Source of the DNA: Actinoplanes sp. DH11
Lineage (GTDB): Bacteria; Actinomycetota; Actinomycetes; Mycobacteriales; Micromonosporaceae
NCBI RefSeq assembly: GCF_020873875.1
Contig: NZ_JAHWGU010000016.1
Span: 124,001-188,000, forward strand
DNA: 64,000 nt
Direction: 5' to 3'
The notes under the pieces are model-generated. The model saw only the letters and a program-made list of their open reading frames with translations, had not been told where the DNA came from and made no database searches. The stretch's first letter is position 1, and each line of letters opens with the position of its first letter. This document shows positions 50,308-58,006 of this stretch, piece by piece. Position numbers and translations under genes: made by a program.

Positions 50308-50802
50308 ATGGGACAACCAGCCACACCGATCCGCCGTCGCCTCGAGCTCAGCATCGCCGAGGCGCGCCTGCGGTTTCAGCAACTCGTGCGCGTGACCGGG
50401 CTGACCGGCCAGGTCACGGTCGTGGTCGACGGCGGCCGGCCGATCGCCGCCATCGTGCCGATCAAGGATCTGCCGGGGGAGGGCCCCCCGGCCGGCAGGC
50501 CGCCCGCCGGGGCGCCACCGGCCTCGGCGCCGTCCTCCGGCGCGCCGCCCGCCGGGGTTCCGGTGGCGCAGCGGCCGGTGGCGCCGATCCATGCTGCGGC
50601 GCCCCGGGCCGAGGCCGGCTGGCTGGAGCGCATCGAGAAGGTCCGGGCGGATGTGCGCCGCCAGCACGCCGGGCGGATCCGCGAGCTCACCCAGGCGCTC
50701 GACGAGGCGTGGCAGGCGCTCGACGCGGCACGTCCCGCCGGTACCGATCGGGTGGTCGACACCCTGCGCGCCGCCCATGCCGACCTGCGCACACCACGAT
50801 GA
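50308..50802 (+). CDS. Phd/YefM antitoxin-like protein with Pro/Ala linker and C-terminal helix
   Basis: 164 residues. The N-terminus (about 10-55) follows the Phd/YefM antitoxin fold: RLELSIAEARLRFQQLVRVT, GQVTVVVDGGRPIAAIVPIK. A Pro/Ala/Gly-rich linker (about 57-100) follows, then a charged helical C-terminus (ERIEKVRADVRRQHAGRIRELTQALDEAWQAL). Ordinary Phd proteins are about 80 residues and sit next to a toxin gene; no toxin is visible on either side. It may be a solitary DNA-binding protein derived from an antitoxin. The assignment rests on pattern only. Confidence 0.65.
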   Translation: MGQPATPIRRRLELSIAEARLRFQQLVRVTGLTGQVTVVVDGGRPIAAIVPIKDLPGEGPPAGRPPAGAPPASAPSSGAPPAGVPVAQRPVAPIHAAAPRAEAGWLERIEKVRADVRRQHAGRIRELTQALDEAWQALDAARPAGTDRVVDTLRAAHADLRTPR

Positions 50803-50833
50803 TCAATGGATATTTCACCTACCGGGGCGGGGG

Positions 50834-50845
50834 TAAGATCGGACG
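50834..50845 (+). promoter_or_regulatory. -10 element of a likely leaderless promoter
   Basis: TAAGAT (50834-50839) ends six bases before ATG 50846, with no Shine-Dalgarno sequence between. Confidence 0.5.
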
Positions 50846-51910
50846 ATGGCTGAGCAGCTCGACCTGTTCGTGCCGGGGGTGGTGTATCTCGATGTCATCT
50901 TCACCGGTCTTCGTGAGCTGCCCGAGCCCGGGACCGAGGTGTGGGCGCCCGGGATGGGTTCGTGCCCCGGCGGCGTCGCCAACCTGGCGGTCGCGGCCAG
51001 CCGGTTGGGCCTGCACACCGGGCTCGGCACGGCGCTGAGCACCGACGCCTACGGCGAGTTCTGCCACCAGGTGCTGAGCCGGCAGGAGGGGATCGACCTC
51101 TCCGGGTCGAAACGCGTGGACGACTGGCATTCACCGGTTACGGTCTCGCTCGCCTACGACCGTGACCGCAGCATGATCACTCATGGGCACCCGTTGCCGA
51201 CCGACGCGGACGGGCTGGTCAACGGGCTGCCCGCGGCCCGCAGTGCGGCCGTGAGCCTTGCCGGTTCCGGGATGGGCTGGGTGCACCGGGCCAAGGCGGC
51301 GGGCACGCTCGTGTTCGCGGACGTCGGGTGGGACGAGACCGACACGTGGTCGCGTGACGTGCTCGCGGCGCTCACCGACTGCCACGCCTTCCTGCCGAAC
51401 TCGGTCGAGGCGATGCGCTACACGCGTACCGACGATCCCCGCCAGGCGCTCGACAAACTCTCCGGTCTGGCCCCCGTCGTGGTGGTCACCTGCGGTGGTG
51501 ACGGTGCCCTCGCCGTGGACGCGAGCACCGGTGAGGTGGCAGCCGTCCCGGCCGTGCCGGTGGCGGCCCTGGACCCGACCGGCGCCGGTGACGTCTTCAC
51601 CGCCGGTTTCATCACCGGCACCCTGAGCGGCTGGCCGCTGGCCGACCGGCTCGCCTTCGCCAACCTGGTCGCGGCCCTGTCCGTGCAGCACTTCGGCGGG
51701 TCGCTCTCGGCCCCCGGCTGGGGAGACATCGCCGACTGGTGGCGTGACGTGCGCTGCGCCGCCGGCCGCCGGCACGACGAGTCCGCCGAGTCCGAACTGG
51801 CCCGGCGGTTCGGTTTCCTCGACGACGTGATCCCGCCCGGCCGGCGGGCCGCGGTGCACCGGGCCACCGCCACGATCGCCCGGCTCTCCGACGCCCGGGC
51901 CGAACACTGA
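50846..51910 (+). CDS. PfkB-family carbohydrate kinase
   Basis: 354 residues. Ribokinase/PfkB fold: PGVVYLDVIFTGL at the N-terminus, the Gly-Gly motif GSCPGGVANLAVAASRLGL (sugar binding), and the C-terminal signature DPTGAGDVFTAGFI with the catalytic Asp near residue 248. Phosphorylates a sugar or nucleoside with ATP. It lies seven bases before a GH4 6-phospho-glycosidase-like gene, so a glycoside or its product is the likely substrate. A leaderless promoter drives the pair. Confidence 0.9.
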   Translation: MAEQLDLFVPGVVYLDVIFTGLRELPEPGTEVWAPGMGSCPGGVANLAVAASRLGLHTGLGTALSTDAYGEFCHQVLSRQEGIDLSGSKRVDDWHSPVTVSLAYDRDRSMITHGHPLPTDADGLVNGLPAARSAAVSLAGSGMGWVHRAKAAGTLVFADVGWDETDTWSRDVLAALTDCHAFLPNSVEAMRYTRTDDPRQALDKLSGLAPVVVVTCGGDGALAVDASTGEVAAVPAVPVAALDPTGAGDVFTAGFITGTLSGWPLADRLAFANLVAALSVQHFGGSLSAPGWGDIADWWRDVRCAAGRRHDESAESELARRFGFLDDVIPPGRRAAVHRATATIARLSDARAEH

Positions 51911-51917
51911 GGACAGC

Positions 51918-53357
51918 ATGCGACTGACGATCCTGGGTGGCGGCGGCTTCCGCGTCCCCCTGGTCTACCGGGCCCTGCTCGCCGATCACCGGCGCACCGG
52001 GATCACCGAGGTGGCGCTGCACGACGTCGACGCCGGCCGGCTCGCCGGTGTCGGGCGGGTGCTCACCGCCCTGGCCCGCGACGTGCCGGACGCGCCCGCC
52101 GTCGTCACCACCACCGACCTGGGCGAGGCCGTGACCGGTGCCGCGTTCGTGTTCTGCGCGATCCGGGTGGGCGGGCTGCGCGGCCGGGTCCGCGACGAAC
52201 GGGTGGCGCTCGGCCTCGGCGTGCTCGGCCAGGAGACGGTCGGTGCGGGCGGCCTGTCGTACGGTCTGCGTACCGTCCCCGTGGCCCACCACATCGCCGC
52301 GACCGTGGCCCGTCTCGCCCCCGAAGCCTGGACGATCAACTTCACCAACCCGGCCGGCCTGGTCACCGAGGCGATGACGGCCGAACTCGGCGACCGGGTG
52401 ATCGGCATCTGCGACTCACCAGCAGGCCTCGCCGACCGGGTGCTCCGGGCGGCCGGCGCCGACCCCGCCACCACCCGGGTCGACTACGCGGGGCTCAACC
52501 ATCTGGGCTGGCTCTACGGGCTGCATCCGGTCGGCGACGCGGTTCCGGGTTCGCTGTCCGGCTCGGTCGGCGGCGCGGTTCCGGGTCTGTCCTCGGGCTC
52601 GCTGTCCGGGTTCACCGGCGGCGCGGCCCCGGGCGCGGCTGACCTCTTGCCGGGGCTCCTCGCGGACGGCGCGCTTCTCGGGACGATCGAGGAGGGGCGG
52701 CTCTTCGGCGTCGATCGCCTGCGTGAGCTGGGAGCGATCCCGAACGAGTACCTGCACTACTACTACGACCCCGCCGGCACCCTCGCCGCCGTCCGGGCGG
52801 CCGACCAGACCCGCGGCGAGTTCCTGCTCGAGCAGCAGGACCGCTGCTACACCTCGCTGGCCGGGCCGGGTGACCCGCTGGAAACCTGGCTGGGGGCCTG
52901 GCGGGAACGCGAGGCGACCTACATGGCGGAGAACCGCGAACTCGCCGGCGCCGGCGAGCGAGCCCACGACGAGTCGCGCCCGGCCGGCTACGAAGGCGTC
53001 GCGCTGTCCGTGATGCGCGCCCTGGCCCGCGACGAGCCGGCGCGCCTCATTCTGAACGTGCGCAACCAGGGCACCCTCAGCGTGCTCGACAACGACGCGG
53101 TGATCGAGGTGCCCTGCACAGTGGACGCCGGCGGCGCCGCGCCGGAACCCGTTGCGCCCCTGCCCGAGCACGGCGTGGGCCTGGTCCGTGCGGTGAAATC
53201 CGCCGAGCGCGGCGTCCTGGAGGCGGCGGCGTCCGGGTCACGGCTCGCCGCGGTACGGGCCATGGCCGCCCACCCCCTCGTCGACTCGGAGCGGCTCGCG
53301 GCCCGGCTGGTCGACGCCTACCGGGCGGAGTTCAGCGAACTGAGCTACCTACGCTGA
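51918..53357 (+). CDS. GH4 family glycosidase (6-phospho-beta-glucosidase-like)
   Basis: 479 residues; family members are near 440. NAD-dependent GH4 fold: Rossmann start LTILGGGGFRVPLVYRAL, NFTNPAGLVTEAM, GICDSPAGL (metal Cys), DYAGLNHLGWLYGL (metal His), then NEYLHYYYDP. A low-complexity Gly/Ser/Pro insertion (about 205-240, 52530-52637) separates GLHPVG from LLPGLLAD where relatives have a short loop. It follows the PfkB kinase by seven bases. GH4 enzymes often act on 6-phosphoglycosides; no PTS component is present, so the kinase may supply the phosphate. Confidence 0.9.
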   Translation: MRLTILGGGGFRVPLVYRALLADHRRTGITEVALHDVDAGRLAGVGRVLTALARDVPDAPAVVTTTDLGEAVTGAAFVFCAIRVGGLRGRVRDERVALGLGVLGQETVGAGGLSYGLRTVPVAHHIAATVARLAPEAWTINFTNPAGLVTEAMTAELGDRVIGICDSPAGLADRVLRAAGADPATTRVDYAGLNHLGWLYGLHPVGDAVPGSLSGSVGGAVPGLSSGSLSGFTGGAAPGAADLLPGLLADGALLGTIEEGRLFGVDRLRELGAIPNEYLHYYYDPAGTLAAVRAADQTRGEFLLEQQDRCYTSLAGPGDPLETWLGAWREREATYMAENRELAGAGERAHDESRPAGYEGVALSVMRALARDEPARLILNVRNQGTLSVLDNDAVIEVPCTVDAGGAAPEPVAPLPEHGVGLVRAVKSAERGVLEAAASGSRLAAVRAMAAHPLVDSERLAARLVDAYRAEFSELSYLR

Positions 53358-53475
53358 CCGAAAACGATCCGTTCCGACAGGCGGTCCGCGTCGACCCGGG
53401 CCGTACCCCTTCGCGACGTCCGCGGAGGTCAGCGGCCCGTGGCGGCGACCTTCCCCCGCAATGAGGAGTACGAGT

Positions 53476-53769
53476 ATGTACGGATATGTCAACACCATGA
53501 AGGCGAAACCCGGCCACCGCGACGAAGTGGTGTCGATCCTGGTGAGCGGGGCGGACGGGTTGCGTGCGGCGGGGTGCCGGCTCTACGCGGTGGGCGTCTC
53601 GGACCAGGACGAGCAGACGATCCTGGTGAGCGAACTGTGGGAGAGCAAAGAACACCACGACGTGTCGCTGCGCCTGCCCGAGACGCGCGCCGCCATCGCT
53701 GCCGCCATGCCGATGCTGACCGGCGAGTTCGACAGCAAAGAGGCCACCATCGTGGGCGGCCTCTTGTAG
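53476..53769 (+). CDS. Antibiotic biosynthesis monooxygenase (ABM)-like small protein
   Basis: 97 residues. Dimeric alpha-beta barrel typical of the ABM family: MYGYVNTMKAKPGHRDEVVSIL, GCRLYAVGVSDQDEQTILVSELWESKEHHDVSLRLPETRAAIAAAMPML. GAGGAG eight bases upstream decides ATG 53476. Such proteins act as small cofactor-free monooxygenases or only bind ligands; specificity is unknown. Single gene, followed by the repeat tract. Confidence 0.85.
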   Translation: MYGYVNTMKAKPGHRDEVVSILVSGADGLRAAGCRLYAVGVSDQDEQTILVSELWESKEHHDVSLRLPETRAAIAAAMPMLTGEFDSKEATIVGGLL

Positions 53770-53806
53770 CCCGCCTTGTGGTTGCCCGCAGGCGATGGGG
53801 GCGGTC

Positions 53807-54004
53807 GGTGACAGCTGGGTGGTGGGCTGTCGTTGGTGGTTGGTTGGGGGTGGTTGGTGACGGCCGTGGGTGACAGCTGGGTGGTGGGCTGTCGTTGGTG
53901 GTTGGTTGGGGGTGGTTGGTGACGGCCGTGGGTGACAGCTGGGTGGTGGGCTGTCGTTGGTGGCTGTTCCGGAGGTGTCGGCGACGACCGTGGGTGACAG
54001 CCGG
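53807..54004. repeat. 62-bp tandem repeat, G/T-rich on the plus strand
   Basis: Units start at 53807, 53869 and 53931, with a partial unit at 53993, a constant period of 62. The first two are nearly identical; the third diverges in its second half. Runs such as GGTGGTTGGTTGGGGGTGG could form G-quadruplexes. Confidence 0.9.
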
Positions 54005-54108
54005 GCTCTGATCGATGACAGCAACGCGGATGGGCCACTCGGCGGACCGGCCGCTGGGGATCGGTCAGCTTGAGCGGGATGGCTGGCTTGAGCGGACCGT
54101 CAGCGGGC

Positions 54109-54200
54109 AGATCCGCCTGCTGACGTAGATCCGCCTGCTGACGCAGGTCCGCCCGCTGACGCAGGTCCGCCCGCTGACGCAGGTCCGCCCGCTGACGCGG
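54109..54200. repeat. 18-bp tandem repeat, about five copies
   Basis: CTGACG recurs at 54120, 54138, 54156, 54174 and 54192, an exact 18-base period, with units of the type CTGACGCAGGTCCGCCCG. Not translated in any supported gene. Confidence 0.9.
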
Positions 54201-54250
54201 ACCGGCCCGCCGTCGCCGGGGGTGGTCGGCGACGGCGGGCGCGGGGTGAG

Positions 54251-55435
54251 TCAGACCGTGGCGGGTTCGGCGGCCGGGTGGCGCGGGGGGATGGAGTGGT
54301 CGATCTCCTTGGGCTTCTCGCGGTTGGGGAGGGCGAGGCGGAAGACCTTGGCCCAGGCCGACGCCACCTGGACGACGAGGGGGCCGGTGACGTAGTTGAG
54401 CTCGTACTTCTCGAAGAGGGCCTTGATCTTCGGCGCGATTTCGGCGTAGCGGCTGGCCGGCAGGTCGGGGAAGAGGTGGTGTTCGATCTGGTGGGACAGG
54501 TTGCCGGTCATGATGTGCATCAGCTTGCTGCCGGAGATGTTGGCCGAGCCGAGCATCTGGCGCAGGTACCACTCGCCGCGCGTCTCGCCGGTGATGGAGG
54601 TGCGTTCGAAGGTTTCGACGCCGCTCGGGAAGTGGCCGCACATGATGACCGAGTGGCTCCACAGGTTGCGGACCACGCTTGCCACCGCGTTGGCGCTCAT
54701 CGTGCCGAAAAGGGCGCCGAGCGGGTTGCCGAAGGCGAGGCCGACCGGGACGGACAGCAGCGGGTGGACGACGTAGTCCTTCGCGACCTGGCGGCGGATC
54801 TTGCGGCCGACCTGGCGGAGGGCGGCGCGGAAGGCCGGGTTGGCGCGGCGCTTCTTGGTCTTGAGGTTGCGGCCCAGTTCGAGGTCGTACGCGGCGATGC
54901 CGTACTCGAAGAAGATGGCGTTGATGAAGTTGTAGAGCGGCTGGCCGAGGTGCGCGGGCACCCACTTCTGCTGCTCGTCGACGCGCATGATGCCGTAGCC
55001 GAGGTCGTTGTCCCGGCCGACCACGTTCGTGTACTTGTGGTGCAGCTCGTTGTGCGAGTGCTTCCACTGCTCGGCGGGGGAGGCCGAGTCCCACTCCCAG
55101 GTGGTCGAGTGGATCTTCGGGTCGCGCATGAAGTCGTACTGGCCGTGCAGGATGTTGTGGCCGATCTCCATGTTCTCGAGGATCTTGGAGATGGAGAGGC
55201 CGGCGGTGCCGAGCAGCCAGGCCGGCGGGAAGAAGGAGAACAGCAGCACCGCGCGGCTGCCGAGTTCGAGACGGCGCTGCACGTTGATCATGCGGCGGAT
55301 GTGCGCGGCATCTTTCTCGCCGCGCTTCTCGAGGACCTCGTCGCGGATCGCGTCCAGCTCGCGGCCGATCGCCTCGATGTCCTCGGGGGTGAGGTGGGCG
55401 ATGGGGTTGACGTCCTTGCGCTGCAGAGTGGTCAC
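54251..55435 (-). CDS. Membrane fatty acid desaturase, DesA3-like
   Basis: 394 residues. The three histidine boxes of membrane diiron desaturases are intact: HNILH (93-97), HSHNELHHKYTN (126-137) and HQIEHH (315-320). Hydrophobic segments surround residues 61-85 and 225-265. It introduces a double bond into acyl chains at the membrane, with electrons from a reductase. That partner is encoded just upstream on the same strand, as in the mycobacterial DesA3-Rv3230c pair. The gene is the second of this operon. Confidence 0.94.
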   Translation of the reverse strand: MTTLQRKDVNPIAHLTPEDIEAIGRELDAIRDEVLEKRGEKDAAHIRRMINVQRRLELGSRAVLLFSFFPPAWLLGTAGLSISKILENMEIGHNILHGQYDFMRDPKIHSTTWEWDSASPAEQWKHSHNELHHKYTNVVGRDNDLGYGIMRVDEQQKWVPAHLGQPLYNFINAIFFEYGIAAYDLELGRNLKTKKRRANPAFRAALRQVGRKIRRQVAKDYVVHPLLSVPVGLAFGNPLGALFGTMSANAVASVVRNLWSHSVIMCGHFPSGVETFERTSITGETRGEWYLRQMLGSANISGSKLMHIMTGNLSHQIEHHLFPDLPASRYAEIAPKIKALFEKYELNYVTGPLVVQVASAWAKVFRLALPNREKPKEIDHSIPPRHPAAEPATV

Positions 55436-55544
55436 GGTGTTCCTCAGTTCTTCGTCTGCGGGGAAAGGGGCGGAGTATCAGGCGACCCGGCGGCCGGCGG
55501 GACGGGCACCGGGCGGACCCGGCGGCCCGGCGGGGGCCGGCGGG

Positions 55545-56618
55545 TCAAGCGTCCAGGCGGCACGGCCCGGCGGAGGCCGAAATACACGTCTGGACCAGGA
55601 CGGGCTCGTCGAGCTCGGTCGCGGTGGTGAGGGAGCCGTCGCGCATGTCGCGGACGATGCCCTCACGCATCGGGAGCACGCACTTGAAGCAGATGCCCAT
55701 CCGGCAGCCGGACGGCATGAGCTGGCCGGCGGCCTCGCCGGCGTCCAGGATCGAGACACCGGCCGGCGCCTCGGCGACGGTTCCGGAGCGTTCGAAGGTG
55801 ACCGTGCCCCCGTCGCCGGCCACCAGGACGGTGGGGCGGAACCGCTCGACGTGCAGGCGCTCCCCGGCGCCCGCGTCGGCCCAGTGCTCGGCCAGGTCGT
55901 CGAGCATGTCGCCGGGCCCGCAGGCCCAGGTCTCCCGCTCGAACAGGTCGGGCACCAGGTCGGCCAGGTCGGCGGCCTTGATCCGGCCGTCGGCGCGGGT
56001 GTGCCGCTCGATCAGGCGGATCCGGCCCTGCGCGGCGAGGGCGCGCAGTTCCTGGCCGAAGACGACGTCCTCGGGGGTGCGTGCGGAGTGCACCACCACC
56101 GCGTCGGGCAACTCGTGCACCGCGCTGCGCAGCATGCCCATCACCGGGGTGATGCCGCTGCCGGCGGTCACGAACAGGGACTTGGCCGGCCGTCGCGCCG
56201 GCAGCAGGAACTCGCCGGCCGGCAGGTCCAGGTTGACGAGCATGCCGCGCTTGGCGTGCCGGTGCAGGTAGGCGCTGACCACGCCGTCCTCGACCGCGTT
56301 GACGGTCACCGTGAAGCGGCCGTCGGCGCGGCCGGGGGCGCTCGTCACCGAGTAGGCGCGCCACAGGCGGGTGCCGTCGACGTCCACGCCGAGTCGCACG
56401 TACTGCCCGGGCTGGTGCGGCTGCCAGTTCCGGCCGGGGCGCAGTTCGAGGGTGACGGCTTTCGCCGTCTCCGGACGGACGGACTCGATCCGGGCGCGCA
56501 GGACTTCGGGATTGCGCAGCGGGGCGATGACGTCGAGGTAGTCGGCCGGCACCACCGGGGTGGTGAGCAGCTCGACGACACGCCATGCTCCGTTGCGCAA
56601 GTTCTGTGTTACTGGCAC
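55545..56618 (-). CDS. Ferredoxin reductase with C-terminal 2Fe-2S domain, electron donor of the desaturase
   Basis: 357 residues. FAD domain (RAYSVTSAPG, 87-96), NAD(P) domain (FVTAGSGITPVMGMLRSAV, about 149-167; WACGPGDMLDDL) and a plant-type 2Fe-2S domain with Cys305, Cys310, Cys313 and Cys345 (PSGCRMGICFKCV, QTCISA). This is the architecture of Rv3230c-type oxidoreductases that pass electrons from NADPH to DesA3. GTG 56618 start. First gene of the two-gene desaturase operon; the spacer to the desaturase (55436-55544) is a GC-rich potential hairpin. Confidence 0.94.
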   Translation of the reverse strand: MPVTQNLRNGAWRVVELLTTPVVPADYLDVIAPLRNPEVLRARIESVRPETAKAVTLELRPGRNWQPHQPGQYVRLGVDVDGTRLWRAYSVTSAPGRADGRFTVTVNAVEDGVVSAYLHRHAKRGMLVNLDLPAGEFLLPARRPAKSLFVTAGSGITPVMGMLRSAVHELPDAVVVHSARTPEDVVFGQELRALAAQGRIRLIERHTRADGRIKAADLADLVPDLFERETWACGPGDMLDDLAEHWADAGAGERLHVERFRPTVLVAGDGGTVTFERSGTVAEAPAGVSILDAGEAAGQLMPSGCRMGICFKCVLPMREGIVRDMRDGSLTTATELDEPVLVQTCISASAGPCRLDA

Positions 56619-56685
56619 GTCACCAAGCCTGCTACCTCAAGTCGGCGAAAGCATGACCAGGAGAAGTGAATCCGAGGCCGCATAA

Positions 56686-56702
56686 TTGTTCGGCGGGGAC
56701 AA
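56686..56702. promoter_or_regulatory. Candidate operator between desaturase operon and PucR gene
   Basis: TTGTTC and GGACAA separated by five bases form an inverted repeat with one mismatch in the 113-base divergent spacer, next to the -10-like CATAAT. A possible binding site for the adjacent PucR-type regulator. Confidence 0.3.
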
Positions 56703-56731
56703 GAATCGGTTCGAGAGTGAGGGAAGTTCGG

Positions 56732-57934
56732 GTGAAAGAGCCGCTACGTGATGTGCGGTCCTATCGTCTGCCCGAGGAGGTCGTCGCCCCGCTGCGGCAG
56801 GGGCTGCCCGAGGTGTCGACGCAGACCATCGCCGCGATCACGATGGAGGTCCCGGCGTACGCGGAGGCGTTCGCCGGCGAACTGGGGCACAAGATCGAGC
56901 GGGCGGTGCAGGCCGCCCTCGGCACCTTCTTCAACCTGGTGTCCCGTCCGGGCGGGGATCCGGGGACGCCGTTGCAGGCGGCGCTGGACGGGGCGTACGC
57001 GCTGGGCCGGGGTGAAGCCCGCTCCGGCCGCAGCCTGGACGCGCTGCTCGCGGCCTACCGCGTGGGTGCTCGCGTGTCCTGGCGTGAGCTGGCCGCGATC
57101 AGTGTCGGCGCCGGGCAGCCGGCCGCCACCATCGCGGACTTCGCCGAACTGGTCTTCGCCTACATCGACGAGCTCTCCGCGGCAAGTGTGGCCGGGCACG
57201 CCGACGAGCTGGCGGCCTCCGGGCGGATCCGGCAGCGGCACCTGCAGGAGCTGGCCCAGATGCTGATCGCCGGGGAACCGGCGCACGTCGTGCAGGCCGC
57301 TGCCGAGCAGGCCGAGTGGGTGGCGCCGCAGACGCTCACCGCGATTCTGCTGCCGGAACGTGCGGCGCGCTGGGTGATCGAGCTGCTGGACCCGCGGACG
57401 CTGCACCTGACCGACGCGGTGCCGGAGATGCCGGGGATGACCGTGCTGCTGGTGCCGGACCCGCAGGGCACCTCGCGCCCGCACCTGATCCGGCTGCTGA
57501 CCGGGCACAGCGCCACGGTCGGCCCGCCCCGGCCGTGGCTGGAGGCGCAGAGTTCGCTGAAGCGGGTGATCCGGGTGCACGAGTTGTGCCGGCCGTCCGG
57601 CGGTGGCGTGGTCGACACCGAGGAGCACCTGGCCGCCGTGGTGGTGACCGCGGATCCTAGCGCGCTCGCCGACCTGCGGGCCCATGCGCTGGCGCCGCTC
57701 GCCGACGAGCGGGGGGCGGCCGCGGCGAAACTGATCGAGACGTTGCGGAGCTGGCTGCTGCATCAGGGCCGGCGGGAGGATGTGGCGGCCGAGTTGTTCG
57801 TGCACCCGCAGACGGTGCGGTACCGGATGGCGCGGCTGCGGGAGCTCTACGGCGACCGGCTGAAGGAACCGGAATGGGTGCTGGCCCTGACGATCGCGCT
57901 GGCGGTCCCCGAGCAGGCGGTCCCCGAGCAATGA
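56732..57934 (+). CDS. PucR/CdaR-type transcriptional regulator
   Basis: 400 residues. The C-terminal PucR helix-turn-helix is clear (LIETLRSWLLHQGRREDVAAELFVHPQTVRYRMARLRELYGD, about 335-377). The N-terminal part is helical (EVSTQTIAAITMEVPAYAEAFAG, then GRSLDALLAAYRVGARVSWRELAA), the type found in actinobacterial regulators of fatty acid genes. GTG 56732 is chosen because GGGAAG lies five bases upstream; starts at 56717 and 56666 are possible. Divergent from the reductase-desaturase operon, which it probably regulates. Confidence 0.88.
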   Translation: MKEPLRDVRSYRLPEEVVAPLRQGLPEVSTQTIAAITMEVPAYAEAFAGELGHKIERAVQAALGTFFNLVSRPGGDPGTPLQAALDGAYALGRGEARSGRSLDALLAAYRVGARVSWRELAAISVGAGQPAATIADFAELVFAYIDELSAASVAGHADELAASGRIRQRHLQELAQMLIAGEPAHVVQAAAEQAEWVAPQTLTAILLPERAARWVIELLDPRTLHLTDAVPEMPGMTVLLVPDPQGTSRPHLIRLLTGHSATVGPPRPWLEAQSSLKRVIRVHELCRPSGGGVVDTEEHLAAVVVTADPSALADLRAHALAPLADERGAAAAKLIETLRSWLLHQGRREDVAAELFVHPQTVRYRMARLRELYGDRLKEPEWVLALTIALAVPEQAVPEQ

Positions 57935-57993
57935 GGGGCCGATATACCAAAGTCACCGACTTCCGGCGGCTGCCCCCGGCCGGGCACCGGGCT

Positions 57994-58006
57994 TAGCGTC
58001 GACACC
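57994..58006 (+). promoter_or_regulatory. -10 element of a likely leaderless promoter
   Basis: TAGCGT (57994-57999) ends seven bases before GTG 58007, the same hexamer and spacing as at 5137-5149. Confidence 0.5.

Larger units (their letters stand above)
53770..54250. other. Gene-free repeat-rich spacer
   Basis: About 480 bases between convergent genes hold a 62-bp tandem repeat and an 18-bp tandem repeat. No gene is supported: the long minus-strand frame across it reads as repeat product and then as an antisense frame of the desaturase gene. Confidence 0.75.

Noticed and set aside
53807..54200. CRISPR array
   Set aside because: The repeats are contiguous without unique spacers and no cas genes are present.
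53583..55094. A 503-residue minus-strand open frame covering the repeat tract
   Set aside because: It reads the desaturase gene in the wrong frame and then translates the 18-bp and 62-bp repeats. No conserved domain.
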